Assembly (NCBI GenBank): GCA_019321725.1
Contig: CM033121.1
Location: 496,001 to 560,000 of the forward strand
DNA from: Paulownia fortunei
Taxonomy: Eukaryota; Streptophyta; Magnoliopsida; Lamiales; Paulowniaceae
Length of the DNA: 64,000 bases
Reading direction: 5' to 3'
This document shows, in pieces, positions 26,317 to 38,945 of the stretch (position 1 is the first letter of the stretch; each line of letters opens with the position of its first letter). The position numbers and the translations under genes are program-made. The notes below the pieces were generated by a model that saw only the letters and a program-made list of their open reading frames with translations, was not told where the DNA came from and made no database searches.

Positions 26317-26327
26317 GTATATAAATG
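26317..26327 (-). promoter_or_regulatory. TATA box of the second Pro-rich gene
   Basis: Minus-strand CATTTATATACA lies about 160 bp before the start codon, placing transcription start near 26285 and giving a leader of about 130 bases. Confidence 0.5.
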
Positions 26328-28988
26328 TGGGGGTATTGGCTCAATCTATGAGGACGTGCACTATTGTATGTGGATTGTCCACTTTTGATGTCCCCGATTA
26401 GGCCTTCCAATAATTGTACACTTTTTTCATAAACTACATTTTTGTTTCTTAACGTTTGTGTGGAAAAAGTTTTGGGCATCTATTGATGTGGCTAACCTTT
26501 ATTGGGGTGAAATCATGAATATTCTTAATTCTTTCAATGTATGGTAAAAGATATTGTGGGAGCTCCACCGATGATAATCAGAGAGTATCAAATAGATAAC
26601 TAAAAGTATATATGACAGAATAAATTCAACCTCGAGGAAAATGAGAGGTGAATATAGTATTTAATAGGTATAAATAAAAAAGTCATCCTTACCTTTAGTT
26701 ATTGGACTCATTAGATTGGTCAGTCTATTCGGCTCTAAAAAATATTATTGGGCCTTTCTAAACTCTCAATATTACTAGATCCATTATATTTATGAAACAC
26801 AAAAAAAATAAAAAGATCAATTACCTTAATTTATTAGCTTTGCAATTTCGTTAATATATTGGTGATTGGATGTACGTGCTTCCAATAATTGTACACGTTT
26901 TTTTCATAAAACAGATTTTGTTTCTTAACTTATGCATGGTACAGATTGGGCACTTCAAATTGTTTCTGGTCAATACAATTGACACTTATTATGGAAGAGA
27001 GTTTATAAGGCTTTTTTCCAAAAAAAAAAAAAAAAAAAAATTGTGTATTGATGAAGAATTGGGGTTTTAGTGGATAATAGAAGTCAAGGGGCAGGTCAAG
27101 TTTAGAATGTGATGAATTTTCCTTCAGCCCGAATAAAAGGTGAGGAATTTGTGGAGCATGCATTATTGGAACTTGATGAAAAGCAAGTTTCTGAGGGAAT
27201 CTGCAAAGATGGAATAAAGCCAAATTCGTTTTCTTGCTAAAAGAAATTTTGGACAGCCCATCTTTGTTGTAAAATGGTCACTCCAGATAAAAGGAGTGCA
27301 AGATTCAATATTTTGAGAGTTAGACTGTATTTATCTCCACGCAAACAATATTGTAGCATTACTTTTGTCACTTGATATAGATATTCGACAATGTTGCTCC
27401 TATGTTACAAAACAAAAATATATTAAAAAAGTTAAAATTTAATACTGAAATTGACCCTAAAGTACAAAAATAAAAGGGACTTAGATTGCAAGACTCACCC
27501 ACCACTTGCCAAGTAGGGATGAAAGTCGATCTTAATGATTCGATGATGTGAAACAGGAGTATCATCTATTGTAACAATTGATCTTCCCCAAGAACCTACA
27601 TCGTTTGGCACCTTCACCACATTGGGCTCTGCTATATTCCAGTTCACCCATTAAAGTGATAATTTGACAACTTTTGTAACTTTATATTAGTTGAGATTAT
27701 AATAAACAATATAATGAAGTGAGAACTGAGAAATATGACGCCATGTATCTATGTAAGGGAAAAGCAAGTTGAGGGATAAAACATGAGAATAAATTGACAG
27801 GTATCATGAAAAAAGCAGAAAACCCATTGATAGGAATATCATCACATGGCTGCAAAGTATTTGGAAATGGGCTTTTAATATTCTTTGGACGGCCCTTCTA
27901 GTGTCTCCATCATTTCCAACGGTGAATTTGCTTCAGAGGATGAAAAGGAAGTAAAATTTTATGAACACCAAGAATTGTGGTGCTGATGGGAATTAATTTA
28001 AATTAAGTGAAATAATATTTTTTTTTCTTTTAGTTTTTCCTAGTAATCATGGCGAAGAGTGTCTCTGTCGAGTTGTCATCTAATAATAGTTATTTTCCTT
28101 TGACAAATCAATTCATGCCATAAAACAAAGGAAAAAGGCACAGAACTGAAAGAGATATGAAAGCGATCAGGAGAAAGTAATTCAAATAACTTTGTAGGTC
28201 ATATATTTCTATTTGTTTAATTTAGCAATAAGTTGGAAATTGTTGGCTATTCTTCTATTTTCGCTTCAATTATATGGTTTCAAATTATAATACTGCAGAA
28301 TAGCATTTTACGTGAGACACAAGAAGATTTTTCTTTTCATTTCATTATCTCTTTATTTTATTTTATTGATTATTAACTTTAATTATCTTTTTCTTCGTGG
28401 GGGTTGTGCGCGTGGGGTTGGATATTCCAGTTACTAAGTTTTGGGCTCTGGAAACTTGCAACCGAGCAATGGCCCCATGATTCACATGTAACCAGCCCAG
28501 ACATGATTAGCTCGTTTAAAAATTTAGAGCCATGGACATATATGGTTCCTTAGAATCCACAAAATTGTGGGCTAGATGCTTACAAGAGCCTGATTCAAGG
28601 TCCAGCCCAATAGGTAACTTACTGAAAGCCCAATTAGAAAGCACTATACTGGAGAAATAGGAGGATTTGACCATCAATCCTTAATTCATAGGATTAATCA
28701 AGAATCCATAGTGATCACTTCCTGCTGCAAAGTACAGTACTACAACAGGTCCCTCTTGATTCCTAGCAGACGCTAAAACATCAAATGCAGATTCACATCT
28801 AAGGAGTAAGGAGTTCCCTGGCCTCTGCAATACCCTTATAAAAGGGGGATCATGGATTCTTTACTCAGACTTCAGTTTCAAATAGCATAATCAGTAATGG
28901 ACAATCTTCAACCCAGCTGGGCTCTGAATGAAAAGATTGTTTCTTCCGCACCTTGATTCAAAGAACTAACTGAATGCTCTATTTCTGC
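26328..28988. other. Intergenic DNA between the Pro-rich and J-domain genes
   Basis: No gene supported. A poly-A run of 20 bases at 27021-27040; short open frames are AT-biased. A dyad-like repeat of TTCCAATAATTGTACAC occurs at about 26405 and 26879, a short dispersed duplicate. The last 200-300 bp probably hold the 3' untranslated region of the J-domain gene. Confidence 0.45.
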
Positions 28989-31007
28989 TCATCTGAAAAA
29001 GTGACGTGTAACATAAGTTTCCAAGCCAGACTTGCTCAAGTGTTCATTTCCTTCAATCATGTTTGCTTCACATGAATTTCTTCCGGACTCATGAAGGCTA
29101 AAAGGGCCACGAAAACAGTGTGTATCATAAATAGGTTGCTGTAAGGAACTACTGCATTCAGGAATCTCAAAATCTTGTGCCATTTCCCAAAACATGCTTT
29201 GCAGTTCTTCAATGCTGTAGTTCTTTCCCTGTTTTCAAGAATTGATGAGTAAGTACAATGTTAAAAAAAAGAGGCAATCTTAGTCATCTTGGCACCAGAT
29301 AATAAAACAGGCCATGAGTTCGAAATGTTTCATGCATCCGTGTACCAGACTTGGTTAAGATTCTTGCAAATGGAACAGGACAAAGGCCAAAACTTTGGTT
29401 TACTCTTATCCTTTTTCCCAGGGACATCATGCATAGAGACAGAAAAGATCACCCACATTTTGATGAGCGAATATACTAGATGTTCAATCAATCAACTAAT
29501 AACAGCAATTGATGATGCTATCATCTATCATCTCTCAATTGCCCCACCTCTTCCTGATTCAATATCTTTCAATAAATTAAGATAAATCAAAATGTTATGC
29601 TGCAGGTGTCTATAAAGTCCCATCAAACAATCCTGCAATGCCCGACAACACTTTGAACTACGATGGGAAGAGAAAACTAAACTTGTGATTGTATGGAAAG
29701 AAGTCAAATTACTGTTGATGTTCGAGTTACTCAATTATATTGCACAGCACTTTTAATTCTATCTTAATTTAAGGCTCAATCAGCAATCCATTGTCCATGA
29801 TGTAATACTTTTCTGACCAGTTAGAGTCGGGACTTAGCCTTGAATTTCTATAAAGATCAACGCATTCAAAGCTCGCATATGATTCATTCAATTCATGCCT
29901 TAAATCAGAAAGTGAGTCAGGAACCAATGCAAACCCAATTATCAGAAAATACAACAATATCATGACACTTTTATATTCATCCAACAACAAACAGATATCA
30001 ATTTTTTAACATGAGAATGCGACAAAAAATGTTGAATTCACAGTTAATAGGTAATATCCTCCTACCTCTTTCCTAGCATCATTCATAAGAGACACCATTT
30101 CTTGAAGAAAATCAGCGAATCCCTGTTAAAGGAAACAGCATTGACACATTTAATTTTCAGGAACTTAAAATCATAAATATGCAGCCTGAACAAAATTATA
30201 GCCTACTCAACGTATACCCACCTCCGCCTCAGCTTCTTCATCATCAGGGTCATACAGGCCTGCATCATACAATGCTCTCTTTCTCCTATCCGATAATACT
30301 GTTTCAACCAAATCAATCAAACTTCAGGTAAATAATACTCAATACCACTCATTTCCAAGAAGTGCAAACTGAAAAGGACGCAAAGAAATCAAATGTTCCT
30401 CTCTCGTTTTTTTTTTTTTTTTTTTTTTTCTTATAAGATTCCAAGAATTGCTGTATATTTTACCTGAATATGCTTCTTGAATTTGCTGAAATCTCTGTTT
30501 TGCCTGACCAAGATGTGCAGGGGATCTAGTCCACTTGTCAGGATGCCATTGCTGTATCAAATTCAACATAACCAATGACACAATTACTTAGTAACTTACA
30601 CATTCCAAAACTCTAAAAATACACCTTGCATTATGGTACACATTCCAATCACAACATTCATTGCTAATTAAATCTTTAAGTACCACACAAGAAGGCTCAA
30701 ATAGAGAAACCACAAATTACGACCCATTAAGCCTGCATTACCCGAAACCCAAAAACACTAACACTCTGTTTGGTACAAAGATTTCATGAGGAAAGGAAAA
30801 GAAAATGTTAGAGAAAATAATTTTGATTGTTTGATTCCTTCTCCTATCACACACACACACACACACACACAGTAAAAGGGGACATCTTGTACAACATACC
30901 ATGGCCAGTTTACGATACGCACGTCTAATTTCTTCATCAGAAGAACACAAACTAACACCAAGAACGCCATAATAAGAAGGTAACCCTTTACTGTACTCCA
31001 TCTCCAA
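28989..31007 (-). CDS. J-domain (DnaJ/HSP40 type III) co-chaperone
   Basis: Five exons on the minus strand: 31007-30900, 30551-30464, 30298-30222, 30122-30066, 29228-28989; all junctions keep frame, giving 189 aa. The J domain spans about residues 11-78: YYGVLGVSLCSSDEEIRRAY (helix I-II), then the HPD tripeptide at 39-41, which triggers Hsp70 ATPase, in QWHPDKW, and RFQQIQEAYSVLSDRRKRALYD (helices III-IV). There is no Gly/Phe or zinc-finger region. The tail has an acidic patch (DPDDEEAEAE) and a conserved-looking FADFLQEMVSLM / SIEELQSMFWEM helix pair, as in small plant nuclear or cytosolic J proteins such as At1g71000. No targeting signal is seen. Intron 1 carries a CA repeat and intron 2 a long poly-A on the coding strand. 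Met3 is an alternative start. Confidence 0.94.
30848..30871 (+). repeat. (CA)n microsatellite in intron 1 of the J-domain gene
   Basis: About twelve CA units, roughly 30 bp inside the first intron from its donor, on the coding strand as (TG)n. Confidence 0.85.
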
Positions 31008-31180
31008 TCACTAACCTATACCCACAAAATGAAAAAATGATCGAATTTGCAAAAGAGAAACAGCAGCTGACCAAATTCAAGATTCTCCAACTGGGTTTTT
31101 CTTCTCTCTTCCTTTTCTTATTAAACTCTCTGGCTTCACATCACAATTAATGACTGTGTGGAAGTGAAAGGCAAGCGCCG

Positions 31181-31190
31181 AGTATATATA
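31181..31190 (-). promoter_or_regulatory. TATA box of the J-domain gene
   Basis: TATATATACT on the minus strand, about 175 bp before the ATG; transcription would start near 31155, leaving a leader of about 150 bases. Confidence 0.5.
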
Positions 31191-34100
31191 GAATAAAAGA
31201 CAATTGTCAAATGGGCCCCGTCGATGACGCAAGTTGCAGAAGCTCAAAAATATCAGAAGGGCTAAACAAGCTTCCATGGATTCTGTGAAGAAGGGGTCGG
31301 CCATCTGGAATGTTCTAGCAACAACTGTCGTTTCTCACATGGTTTTGCTTCAGTCAAACAATTAATAGTTGCATGGAGATATTTTTGTTCACTGCTGTGG
31401 TCCAGAATTTTTGTGGTATAGGTTCGAAAATGAAATTTAAAAAACAAAAATTGCTAGCATCATATTCTTTGTAGGAAAATTACTTCCATTGACGAGGCAA
31501 ATATACTACTTTTTTGTATTTTTTCTTTTATTTATTCGCGCAATATGAAATTGTATACAATGAATTTGTAATAATTATATTCTGTCAATAACAAAATAAT
31601 TATCTTTAATAGGTTATTCAGTCAAGTAGACTAATTTTCTATAGTTCAATTCTTTTTCAGTTTAATTAAATAATATTAGATAGCAAAAAATAAGTCAGAT
31701 TTTAATTTTTAATAATATCAAAAATCATGTGAAAAGTTAGTTATACAATTAAAAGAAACAAAAATTTTGGGACAGGCTGAGTACATTTTTAAGATCTAAT
31801 TAATGTTAATTTTAAATCTTGTATTAGTTTTCATATATGTTATACGACATATGTTTCTGTAACAAAATTCAAGTCATGCATGTTATGTAAGTTCTTAATT
31901 TCTATAATTAGTATTAAATATAAAGAAACTGGAATATTATTTATCTTATCTTAATGCATATTCTTCAGCACTTTAATTGTTTTAATTTTCTTAATTTCGA
32001 CCCATAGATAAGCAAAATGTCATCAGTAGATGGAACGAGAATGAAGATTATAATGAGACCTTGTCATTTACTTTTCTTATGCTTCATATTTCAAAAGAAA
32101 TATGACTTACTGTGTCAAAATACAATCAATCGTCTTCCGATAGAGAAAATAAAATAGAAACAATAAATAAATAAATAAAATGTAAAACATGACCCCAATT
32201 ATTTTGATATATTCGTGCATATTTATAGTACCTAAATTATGCACAAGTATATACCATTGACAATAGCTTCAACATGAACTATATAAGTTCTCTGATATGA
32301 TAGAGGATTAAAGCATGCTTTTACATCTAAAAAATAAATGATAGGCCACTATTATATGAAAATGTAATAAAATTTGTACGGAAAGTCTTTGATATGTTTG
32401 CGTATGCTAATTTAGGTGGGATGACAAAATTTTATTTGATTAAATAAAGTTATAACGAAGTTTGTGTTAGGAGATTGCTAATCGAGTCATCGTATGTGTA
32501 TGTATGTACTTTGAGTAGCATATTTAGGCACGGTTAATTTGAAATTAGTCACCCTCCAACTATAATGCCCAGATACAATTCTTTTAGGAACAATTTTTAG
32601 AAAAAAGTTATCAAGAAATTTTAGATTTTTGTCTTCAACCTTGAGAACTTAATATAGCTTTATTTGCTTTTATAGTATACATTCTAGCCAGGAAAATTCT
32701 GGTTGAGACTTGATTCGCAAAGTTAACTAACAATATTGTGCCATGTGAAAAATCAGTTTTTCAATGAAAAATGGCCAGATTCTCTTACCCAATCTAACCA
32801 TGGTTAAACCATTCATCCTCTGACTCGGAGTCTCAATATTAATTTGGAAAAAAAAAATAAAAAAATTAGGTAGAGTCTCAAATGAGTGAAACTCCAAAAC
32901 AAAATTTTCCATCGTTGGACCTAACTTAATTTCCCCTCATCTATTAATTAGCTTGGCCCAATTACGTTTCGACTAAAATTTCCCTTCTATCAATATATAA
33001 AAGTCTTTCAAAATTTTGATATTTGTTTTTCATAGAATATGATAATTTTATTACACATAAATAAAAAATAAATAAATCTCGTGTATGATTCCCATGTTCT
33101 AAACAAGTGACAAAATTCTTCCAAAAATCTAAATAACATATTCTTGAATTTTATTTGAATCTAAATAAAACCAAGTATTAGGATCAATCCTTATTTATTT
33201 TTTTTAGTAATTTTTAATATCTCTTATGATATGATAAGCCCAACTTTTATTTGCATTACGTTATTTGAAAAATTGATGAGATACTTGAAAATTTGTTTAT
33301 TAATTTATACTCTAATTAATCACAAACCTATATATTGATATTTCTAATAACAAAGTTAACTCAAGTTTTATTGAAAATATTCCTAACAGTTTGCCTTATT
33401 ATGTTTCCAAAGGCAAGTGATTGTATTTCATTATCATACTTAAAGTATCCTTACCTTCCATAAATTATATAAATCTCCACGCATCAACTTTTGCAACAGC
33501 AATTTTTTTTTTTAAAACTTAAATTATAAAATATAGATTTAAAACAGTTAAGTACATATCCAGAAATAGAGGAATCATCAGTGAGACATGATTGGGGTAA
33601 AAGGGTAGGGGGAATACATTTGTTTGCAGCAGCCCATTTAGCCAAATTGTGAGCAGCCTTCCTTGTTGCCGTGCCCAAACAAGGGATCTCTCTGAGTTCC
33701 CGATTTGCTACGGTCACTGGAGAAAGCTGCGGTGGCAGGCCAGATTTTGATTTTTGTTTTTAATTTGTATTTATATCACATATTATATTAATTTGTAACA
33801 GTAGATTTGAACGGGGTAGATTATTGTTTCAGAGTGGACTAGCATTCCCGCGAGATCAATGGCGGCTCTGATTAGTTCGCAGGTGAAGTGTTGACACTTA
33901 AAAAAAAATAAAGAGGCATAATTCTTGGATGGATAGAGTTACAATAATCTTTGTTTTATCACAGTAATAATTTTAATCTAATAGTAATAAGAATTGTGTC
34001 TAAATTATTATTTTTAATAAATATAGATATAAAATTACAAAAAAAAAACTACTGCCACTAAATTATCACAATATATGTATACAAGATTTATGTCATTAAT

Positions 34101-34619
34101 TTTTACTAGTGACTACTTATATAAAATTCTTGAACCTATTAAATTTATAAAATTTATTATTAAGACAAAATAAAAATGGCAACTTTAACATTATTACTTG
34201 TAGTATTCTTTTTTCTTGTACTGTTCCTAAACATATCGCACAAGTCTAGTTTTCGACCTAGCTCTGTAGTACAACAACATAATATTGCCTGTATGATGAA
34301 GAGGAATCAAATGAATCTGTGACAAATCTAGAAATGGAACATCCCTTAAATGCATAAATTTGACGCATGGCTATAACACCATATTGTTGGTACTTGCCAA
34401 AAATGGACTCCACAGGGTCTAAATATTTGAAGTCGTACAGATTTGGAGAATTGATTTTCACCTGCAATCATCTTATGTTAATAATGGTTACTACAACAGG
34501 ACGAAAAAATGAGTGGTCAGATATTATTTGATCAATTCATTGGCAAAATGAACCCAATCACCATGTAACACAAGTGATGTTCAAATATTACATGTACATT
34601 TGTTCATAAATATTTCATG
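31191..34619. other. AT-rich intergenic DNA after the J-domain gene
   Basis: Very AT-rich. The only coding trace is a retroelement-like RNase H fragment at 33540-33717. A minus-strand open frame at 34258-34467 begins right after an AG acceptor-like TGATTGCAG and could be an exon, but it has no product I recognise. Around 33.95-34.10 kb short TAATAAT/TTATTA dyads suggest decayed transposon DNA. Confidence 0.4.
33540..33717 (-). pseudogene. Retrotransposon RNase H-like domain fragment
   Basis: The minus-strand frame reads VANRELREIP, then KAAHNLAKWAAANK and a Pro-rich end. An (A/V)A-x-x-LAKWA motif near the C-terminus is typical of the RNase H-like domain of plant non-LTR retrotransposons and their fragments. 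No reverse transcriptase is found beside it, so this is a short orphan piece. Based on one motif. Confidence 0.45.
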
Positions 34620-34708
34620 CTTACAATTTCATGCCCCAAAACAGTGCTCGGCAAACTGAAAGTCGACAACAAAAATTGAAGCTGCAAACTCTTCACTTCC
34701 TGCTGCAA

Positions 34709-34792
34709 AGGTATTGATTCCCATGCTCAGCCTTGGCAAACCAGCAGTCCTTGCTACTTATAACTTAGTTACGTTATCCCTTCGACCTTGAA
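34709..34792 (+). repeat. Conserved segment, forward copy (A1)
   Basis: About 85 bp related, on the opposite strand, to the segment at 36071-36158. Shared anchors are CCATGCT, GCAGTCCT and the 12-mer TTCGACCTTGAA. The corresponding forward copy in the other duplicate is at 38860-38945. Confidence 0.7.
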
Positions 34793-34942
34793 AAAATCTA
34801 AACACTCCTTTGATGATTTACTAATTACTATAACCCTATCATCAGGTGACACAAATCTAATTTCCATGGAAGTACAAAGTTTCTTTATCTTCATAGTTTC
34901 TTGTTTTCTACGGTTTCACACAGCCTTTAAAATTCCAAGAAA

Positions 34943-34961
34943 AACACACACACACACACAC

Positions 34962-35008
<47 letters not shown>

Positions 35009-35018
35009 TATAGATATA
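34943..35018 (+). repeat. Compound (AC)n(TA)n microsatellite
   Basis: About ten AC units then a long run of TA ending in GATATAGATATA. Inside copy A of the duplication; copy B lacks it at the same place. Confidence 0.85.
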
Positions 35019-36048
35019 TATTCTCTCTTTATTATGTAGAACTTCCAAAGAGTTTGCTGCTAGAAATGAGACAGATGGGAACGTATATCAATGTGACATG
35101 GGCTTCCATGGTCCCCCTTTCTTAATGTAGCTTAAAAGAAGCACCTTGACCCATACGGTACACAGATCCCCATTAACCATTCCTTGCAATCTTTTTAAAT
35201 TGTTTCATGATATGTATGAATGTATGTATTTGAGTTTTGAAATTATAATAAAAGAATTGCAGTGGGTGACAATATCTAGATGATAATAAATCAGTAGTTT
35301 CAAGACTAGAAGGAGCCAATCTGATCTGTTTCAGCTACCTAATCAGGGTCAACTTTCAGGAGGCTGCCAAGTTTGCAAAATTTCAGTAGTTATATCTTGA
35401 TTTTCTTTATTTACTCTCCTCATTCAAGAGGCCATTTAAGTTTTAACAAGAAAAGAAGCTAAGAAAACCCTTTTCGAATTCTTGCTCATATGCAAATGCA
35501 AGTCACTTACATAGGTCAGTGCACAGACAATTGAAAACTGTTTCTTAATGAGAAACCAAATACATCACAAAAAGTAGCTAGATAATCTCAGCATTCAAAG
35601 ATGGAAAGATAAGCTCTGATTCTCTAAAGTGTACACTTTGTAATTATTCAGACTATGGCCCCATAAAGCATCAGCCCAAAAACGATAATATTTTGATTCT
35701 TTCATGGAAATTATGCAAAGGGTTTTACATATTTTGATTATATGTCCATGATCACAGGATTATTAATTTCCATTAAGAATTTTTACATCTGTTGATGATT
35801 ACATCTGTATTATTGCTAATAAGATGAGTTCTTTTATGCTTGTTCATCTCAATAACAACAATAGCAATTTATCCTTAATTACCATGTGTGCTTACTATGA
35901 AGCCAATAATCTAATGGCAATCAAAATCTACAATTGCACCAAATCCACATGATCAAAATTCCAAAGATCAAAAAGGGTTGAAATAAAAACAAAAATTTTT
36001 ATTATTTTTTCATTTTTTTAAAAAAAGAAAGGAACATAAAGAGCAATT

Positions 36049-36162
36049 TTACCTAGGGTTTTCTCACAAGTTCAAGGTCGAACAGACAATGAAGCAAAGG
36101 CTAACTGCAACCAGGACTGCTCACTTGACAAGCATAGCATGGAAACCACTCACCTGTTTCAT
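36049..36162 (-). pseudogene. Broken copy of the 37-codon frame (A2)
   Basis: Aligns codon for codon with the open frame at 40022-40135: it starts MKQVSGFHAMLVK, then hits TGA, resumes as AVLVAVSLCFIVCSTLNL, hits a second TGA, and ends ENPR-TAA. The two nonsense codons, with otherwise mild changes, mean this copy does not encode the small protein. It includes the reverse-oriented conserved segment (36071-36158). ATGAAACAG is followed at once by GTGAGT, a perfect splice donor, so the start codon could instead lie at the end of an exon. Confidence 0.5.
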
Positions 36163-36420
36163 GTTCCGACCGATATCCGTGTTCGTCGGGTCATCTCAGA
36201 TTTCAACTTCATCAAGAAAAACTTTATCCATAACAAGCTATATCAATTAGCAATAGAGAATATAAAGAAACTTCCAAGTTTTGAGAACTTAAGAGGGTGA
36301 TGGCAGTTACTGAGCAGATGAAGATAAGAAAGTGATCAAGATAAGATATGTAGAGGGTCATGGAATCAGAGGCTGAATCACAATTCCATAAGGGCCTGCC
36401 CTTTGTTGGAATTTTCAGTA

Positions 36421-36430
36421 GGTTTTATAG
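36421..36430 (-). promoter_or_regulatory. TATA box of duplicate A
   Basis: Minus-strand CTATAAAACC, conserved in position with the element at 40411-40420. Upstream of it both copies keep an ACACGAGCCAAA block, an ACGTG core (36506-36510 region) and a GTCAGTCAAA W-box-like motif. Confidence 0.5.
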
Positions 36431-37010
36431 ACACACACACAAATTTTCCAAGGATGTTTGGCTCGTGTGAAATAATCTGAGTAACTAAATATATTGCTCT
36501 TACACGTGATCACAAGGTTTGACTGACGGATGAGATTTATCCTTTTGCATTTCCTAAGTTCACCAACCAATTCCCAAGTGACACATGCATGCAGAGTTAT
36601 ATAATATATATATATATATATGTAAAAAATTTTTTAGGAAAAATTAAAAGGCTTGAAAAAGTGAATTTTGAAGCCCAAAAAAAAAAAAAAAAAGAAAGAA
36701 AGTGTCAGCGGAAAAAAGAAAAATGATTAGATATATCTTTTGGATGAACAAGAAGCAACAAATTCGATCCATTCAGAATTCTTTTAAAGTATGAGGGCAG
36801 TAGTGGTGAAAAGATAAATAGGGAAAAATAAATAGTATCAACCATTCAAAATTCTTGAATATATTTGCACCATATGTACCCCAAAAACAAACACGATCCA
36901 CCGAAATATATACCACCGGTGCTAAGAGTAAAGGTCAGTTTTGCTCCCAACTTTACATGTCTTTTGATTTCCTATCTAACCCTGTCACTTCTCGTAATTA
37001 TTACCAATTA

Positions 37011-38438
37011 GATTCTCACTTACAATAATTATTTTTGCATACACGGTTTGCGCCTCGTGCTATGGCATTTCTATATGGGAATTATTGAATTGTCCATACC
37101 AGTTGTTCTATTCAATTTCTTCATTTGCTCAATTATACTCAGTGAGACGAATTTTATGTCAATTCCTGTCTGATTATCTATTGAAAGATCCGATGGATTG
37201 GATCTAACTAAAAGATATCACTGATGCTAAATAAATTAAAACGGGTCCATGATTGAGTGAGTAGATTTGCTTTTTTTATCAGAAAGTATTGATTTCTACC
37301 TCAATTATGGGATATTTAATTTCATATCAATCACCTCTAAGATTTGAAAATAGATAATTTTAGCTATCACGTTACTAATATTTCTTCAGATTGAAATTTT
37401 TGTTTGGAAGTTTTGGCCCTCAGTTGGCTTGTTTTTTGGGGAGAGTAGTTTTTATGCTTCTTTCGGTTATAATAAATTGAACCTTGATGTGACATGTAAA
37501 AATAAAGGAACATGTTTAATTAATTGGCAAATTGGTTCTTCTCAATTCGATTTTTTTTTCTCAAATACCTATAAATACAAAATAAACGGAGAAATATGAG
37601 AATTTTGTTGAAAAATAGAAACATAAAGCTAGCCCTTGTATTGAGTTAAGATTTTTTGTATCTGATCAAATACCTATATATTTTTCACAAGAAATCTCAT
37701 ATTTCTCCACTTATTTCATTCCAAATACAATATACAATTAATATTCTAACACTCACAAAACTCTTTAAAGCTCTCCTTAGAGTCACACATTTGACAAACA
37801 TATTGCACTCAAGAGAACTCAAATTTTTCGCACTTCTCCATCTTCGGAGCAACCAAAAAGTCTTGTCTCCTGTGGCTTGGAATCAATTTCATGGTTGGCA
37901 CCAATTAGAAATAGTGCTTCTCGAGGGTTTTCTTTTTCTAGACGGCTCTATTTCATTAGATGGAGATGTATCTACACTCTAAGAAAGCTTGCATCATATA
38001 TAGTTTTTTACAAGTGAATATTTGGACTTTTTTGAATAGTACTCGCATTTTGTGTAAATTTAGCTAGGTAACTGAATCAAATTTCTATTAATGTTGTAAA
38101 ACTAATACAAACTTTACCAACAGTCGGGACGTTGTAAAAATGGAGGAATTGTGCATTCCCAAAATGGAGCATAGAGGGTCTGCAGTGTACCATATATATG
38201 TCACTGAAGAGATAATGATTCTCTCCTGTTATCAAGCTTCACAACATGATAAAGTTGAAGCTCTAAAACTTTAAAATCTTGAAATTAAATCCCACAAGAA
38301 ATGTGGATATTACTCCACTTCTAAAATAGTTAGTTACTGAAGTCTGGTATTGGTAATTAATAATTGTTGAATCATTATCAATTAATGTCTTGAGATGTAT
38401 TTTACCACTTCACTAAAAAAAGCTTCTCTATTTGATAT

Positions 38439-38508
<70 letters not shown>

Positions 38509-38639
38509 GCAACAACAATCTCTGAGATTTATTAAGAAAAACTTTCCAATTTTGGAACCATTTGTTTCACAATTTATGAGTCTATTCAGTTTTTTCTTTT
38601 TTTCCAAGGTTAGAAATGACTAAGGAACAAGTTTCTTAC
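37011..38639. other. Spacer between the two duplicated copies
   Basis: AT-rich. A plus-strand open frame at 37656-37982 has no recognised product. A compound AC/TA microsatellite lies at 38440-38508. No transposon ends seen. Confidence 0.4.
38440..38508 (+). repeat. Compound (AC)n(AT)n microsatellite
   Basis: About sixteen AC units then AT units with GT interruptions, close to the left edge of copy B. Confidence 0.85.
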
Positions 38640-38859
38640 CTTGGACCATTTTGATCTACTGCTCTTGACTGATCATGCAAAACTGCTCAGCAACTTCAAA
38701 GAAGAGTTTCCTGCAACTAATACTCATTGTTAAGCTTAGATAGTTATTAAAAAAAAAAATCATGTTTCAATTCCATAGAAAGCTGAAAATGGACAATTCT
38801 TGGAGCAGCAACCAACCTCTTCTTTCCAGGGACAAATCGTAGTTCTGAGACTGTGCAAT

Positions 38860-38945
38860 AAGGCATTGGTTTCCATGCAAAGTCTTTGGCAAATCAGCAG
38901 TCCTTGCTTGTTATACCTTAGGTTCGTTGGCCTTTCGACCTTGAA
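38860..38945 (+). repeat. Conserved segment, forward copy (B1)
   Basis: Forward-strand relative of A1, and inverted relative of the segment at 40044-40130. Shared anchors: GG-TTCCATGC, AGCAGTCCTTG, GTTCGTTG and TTCGACCTTGAA. It has a stop in the frame that corresponds to the small protein, so it is not coding there. Confidence 0.7.

Larger units (their letters stand above)
34620..37010 (-). repeat. Tandem duplication, copy A
   Basis: Copy A of a locus repeated at 38640-41200. Blocks match in order: the segment at 34709-34792; CACAGATCCC-type sequence near 35160; ACTATGGCCCC near 35650; the stop-containing frame at 36049-36162; the leader block GGAATCAGAGG...CCATAAGGGCCTGCC near 36360-36400; TTTGGCTCGTGTGAAATAAT near 36460; and the ACAGTTTTGCT / TCCCATCTAAC-type block near 36940. 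Identity is clear but patchy with many indels, so the duplication is old. Boundaries are approximate. Confidence 0.8.

Noticed and set aside
31077..31447. Two minus-strand frames upstream of the J-domain gene
   Set aside because: They overlap its leader and TATA box and show no family features.
34258..34467. Minus-strand frame after an acceptor-like AG, possibly a further exon of copy A's gene
   Set aside because: No counterpart was found in copy B and no product is recognised; kept only as a remark.
37656..37982. 108-codon plus-strand frame between the duplicates
   Set aside because: No motif, signal peptide or match; composition follows the local AT bias.
38860..38945. Possible miRNA precursor (GCAAGGACTGCTGATTTGCC on the minus strand)
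   Set aside because: No local foldback of miRNA size was seen and it does not match miR169, miR394, miR399 or other families I checked from memory. The pairing partner is over 1 kb away.
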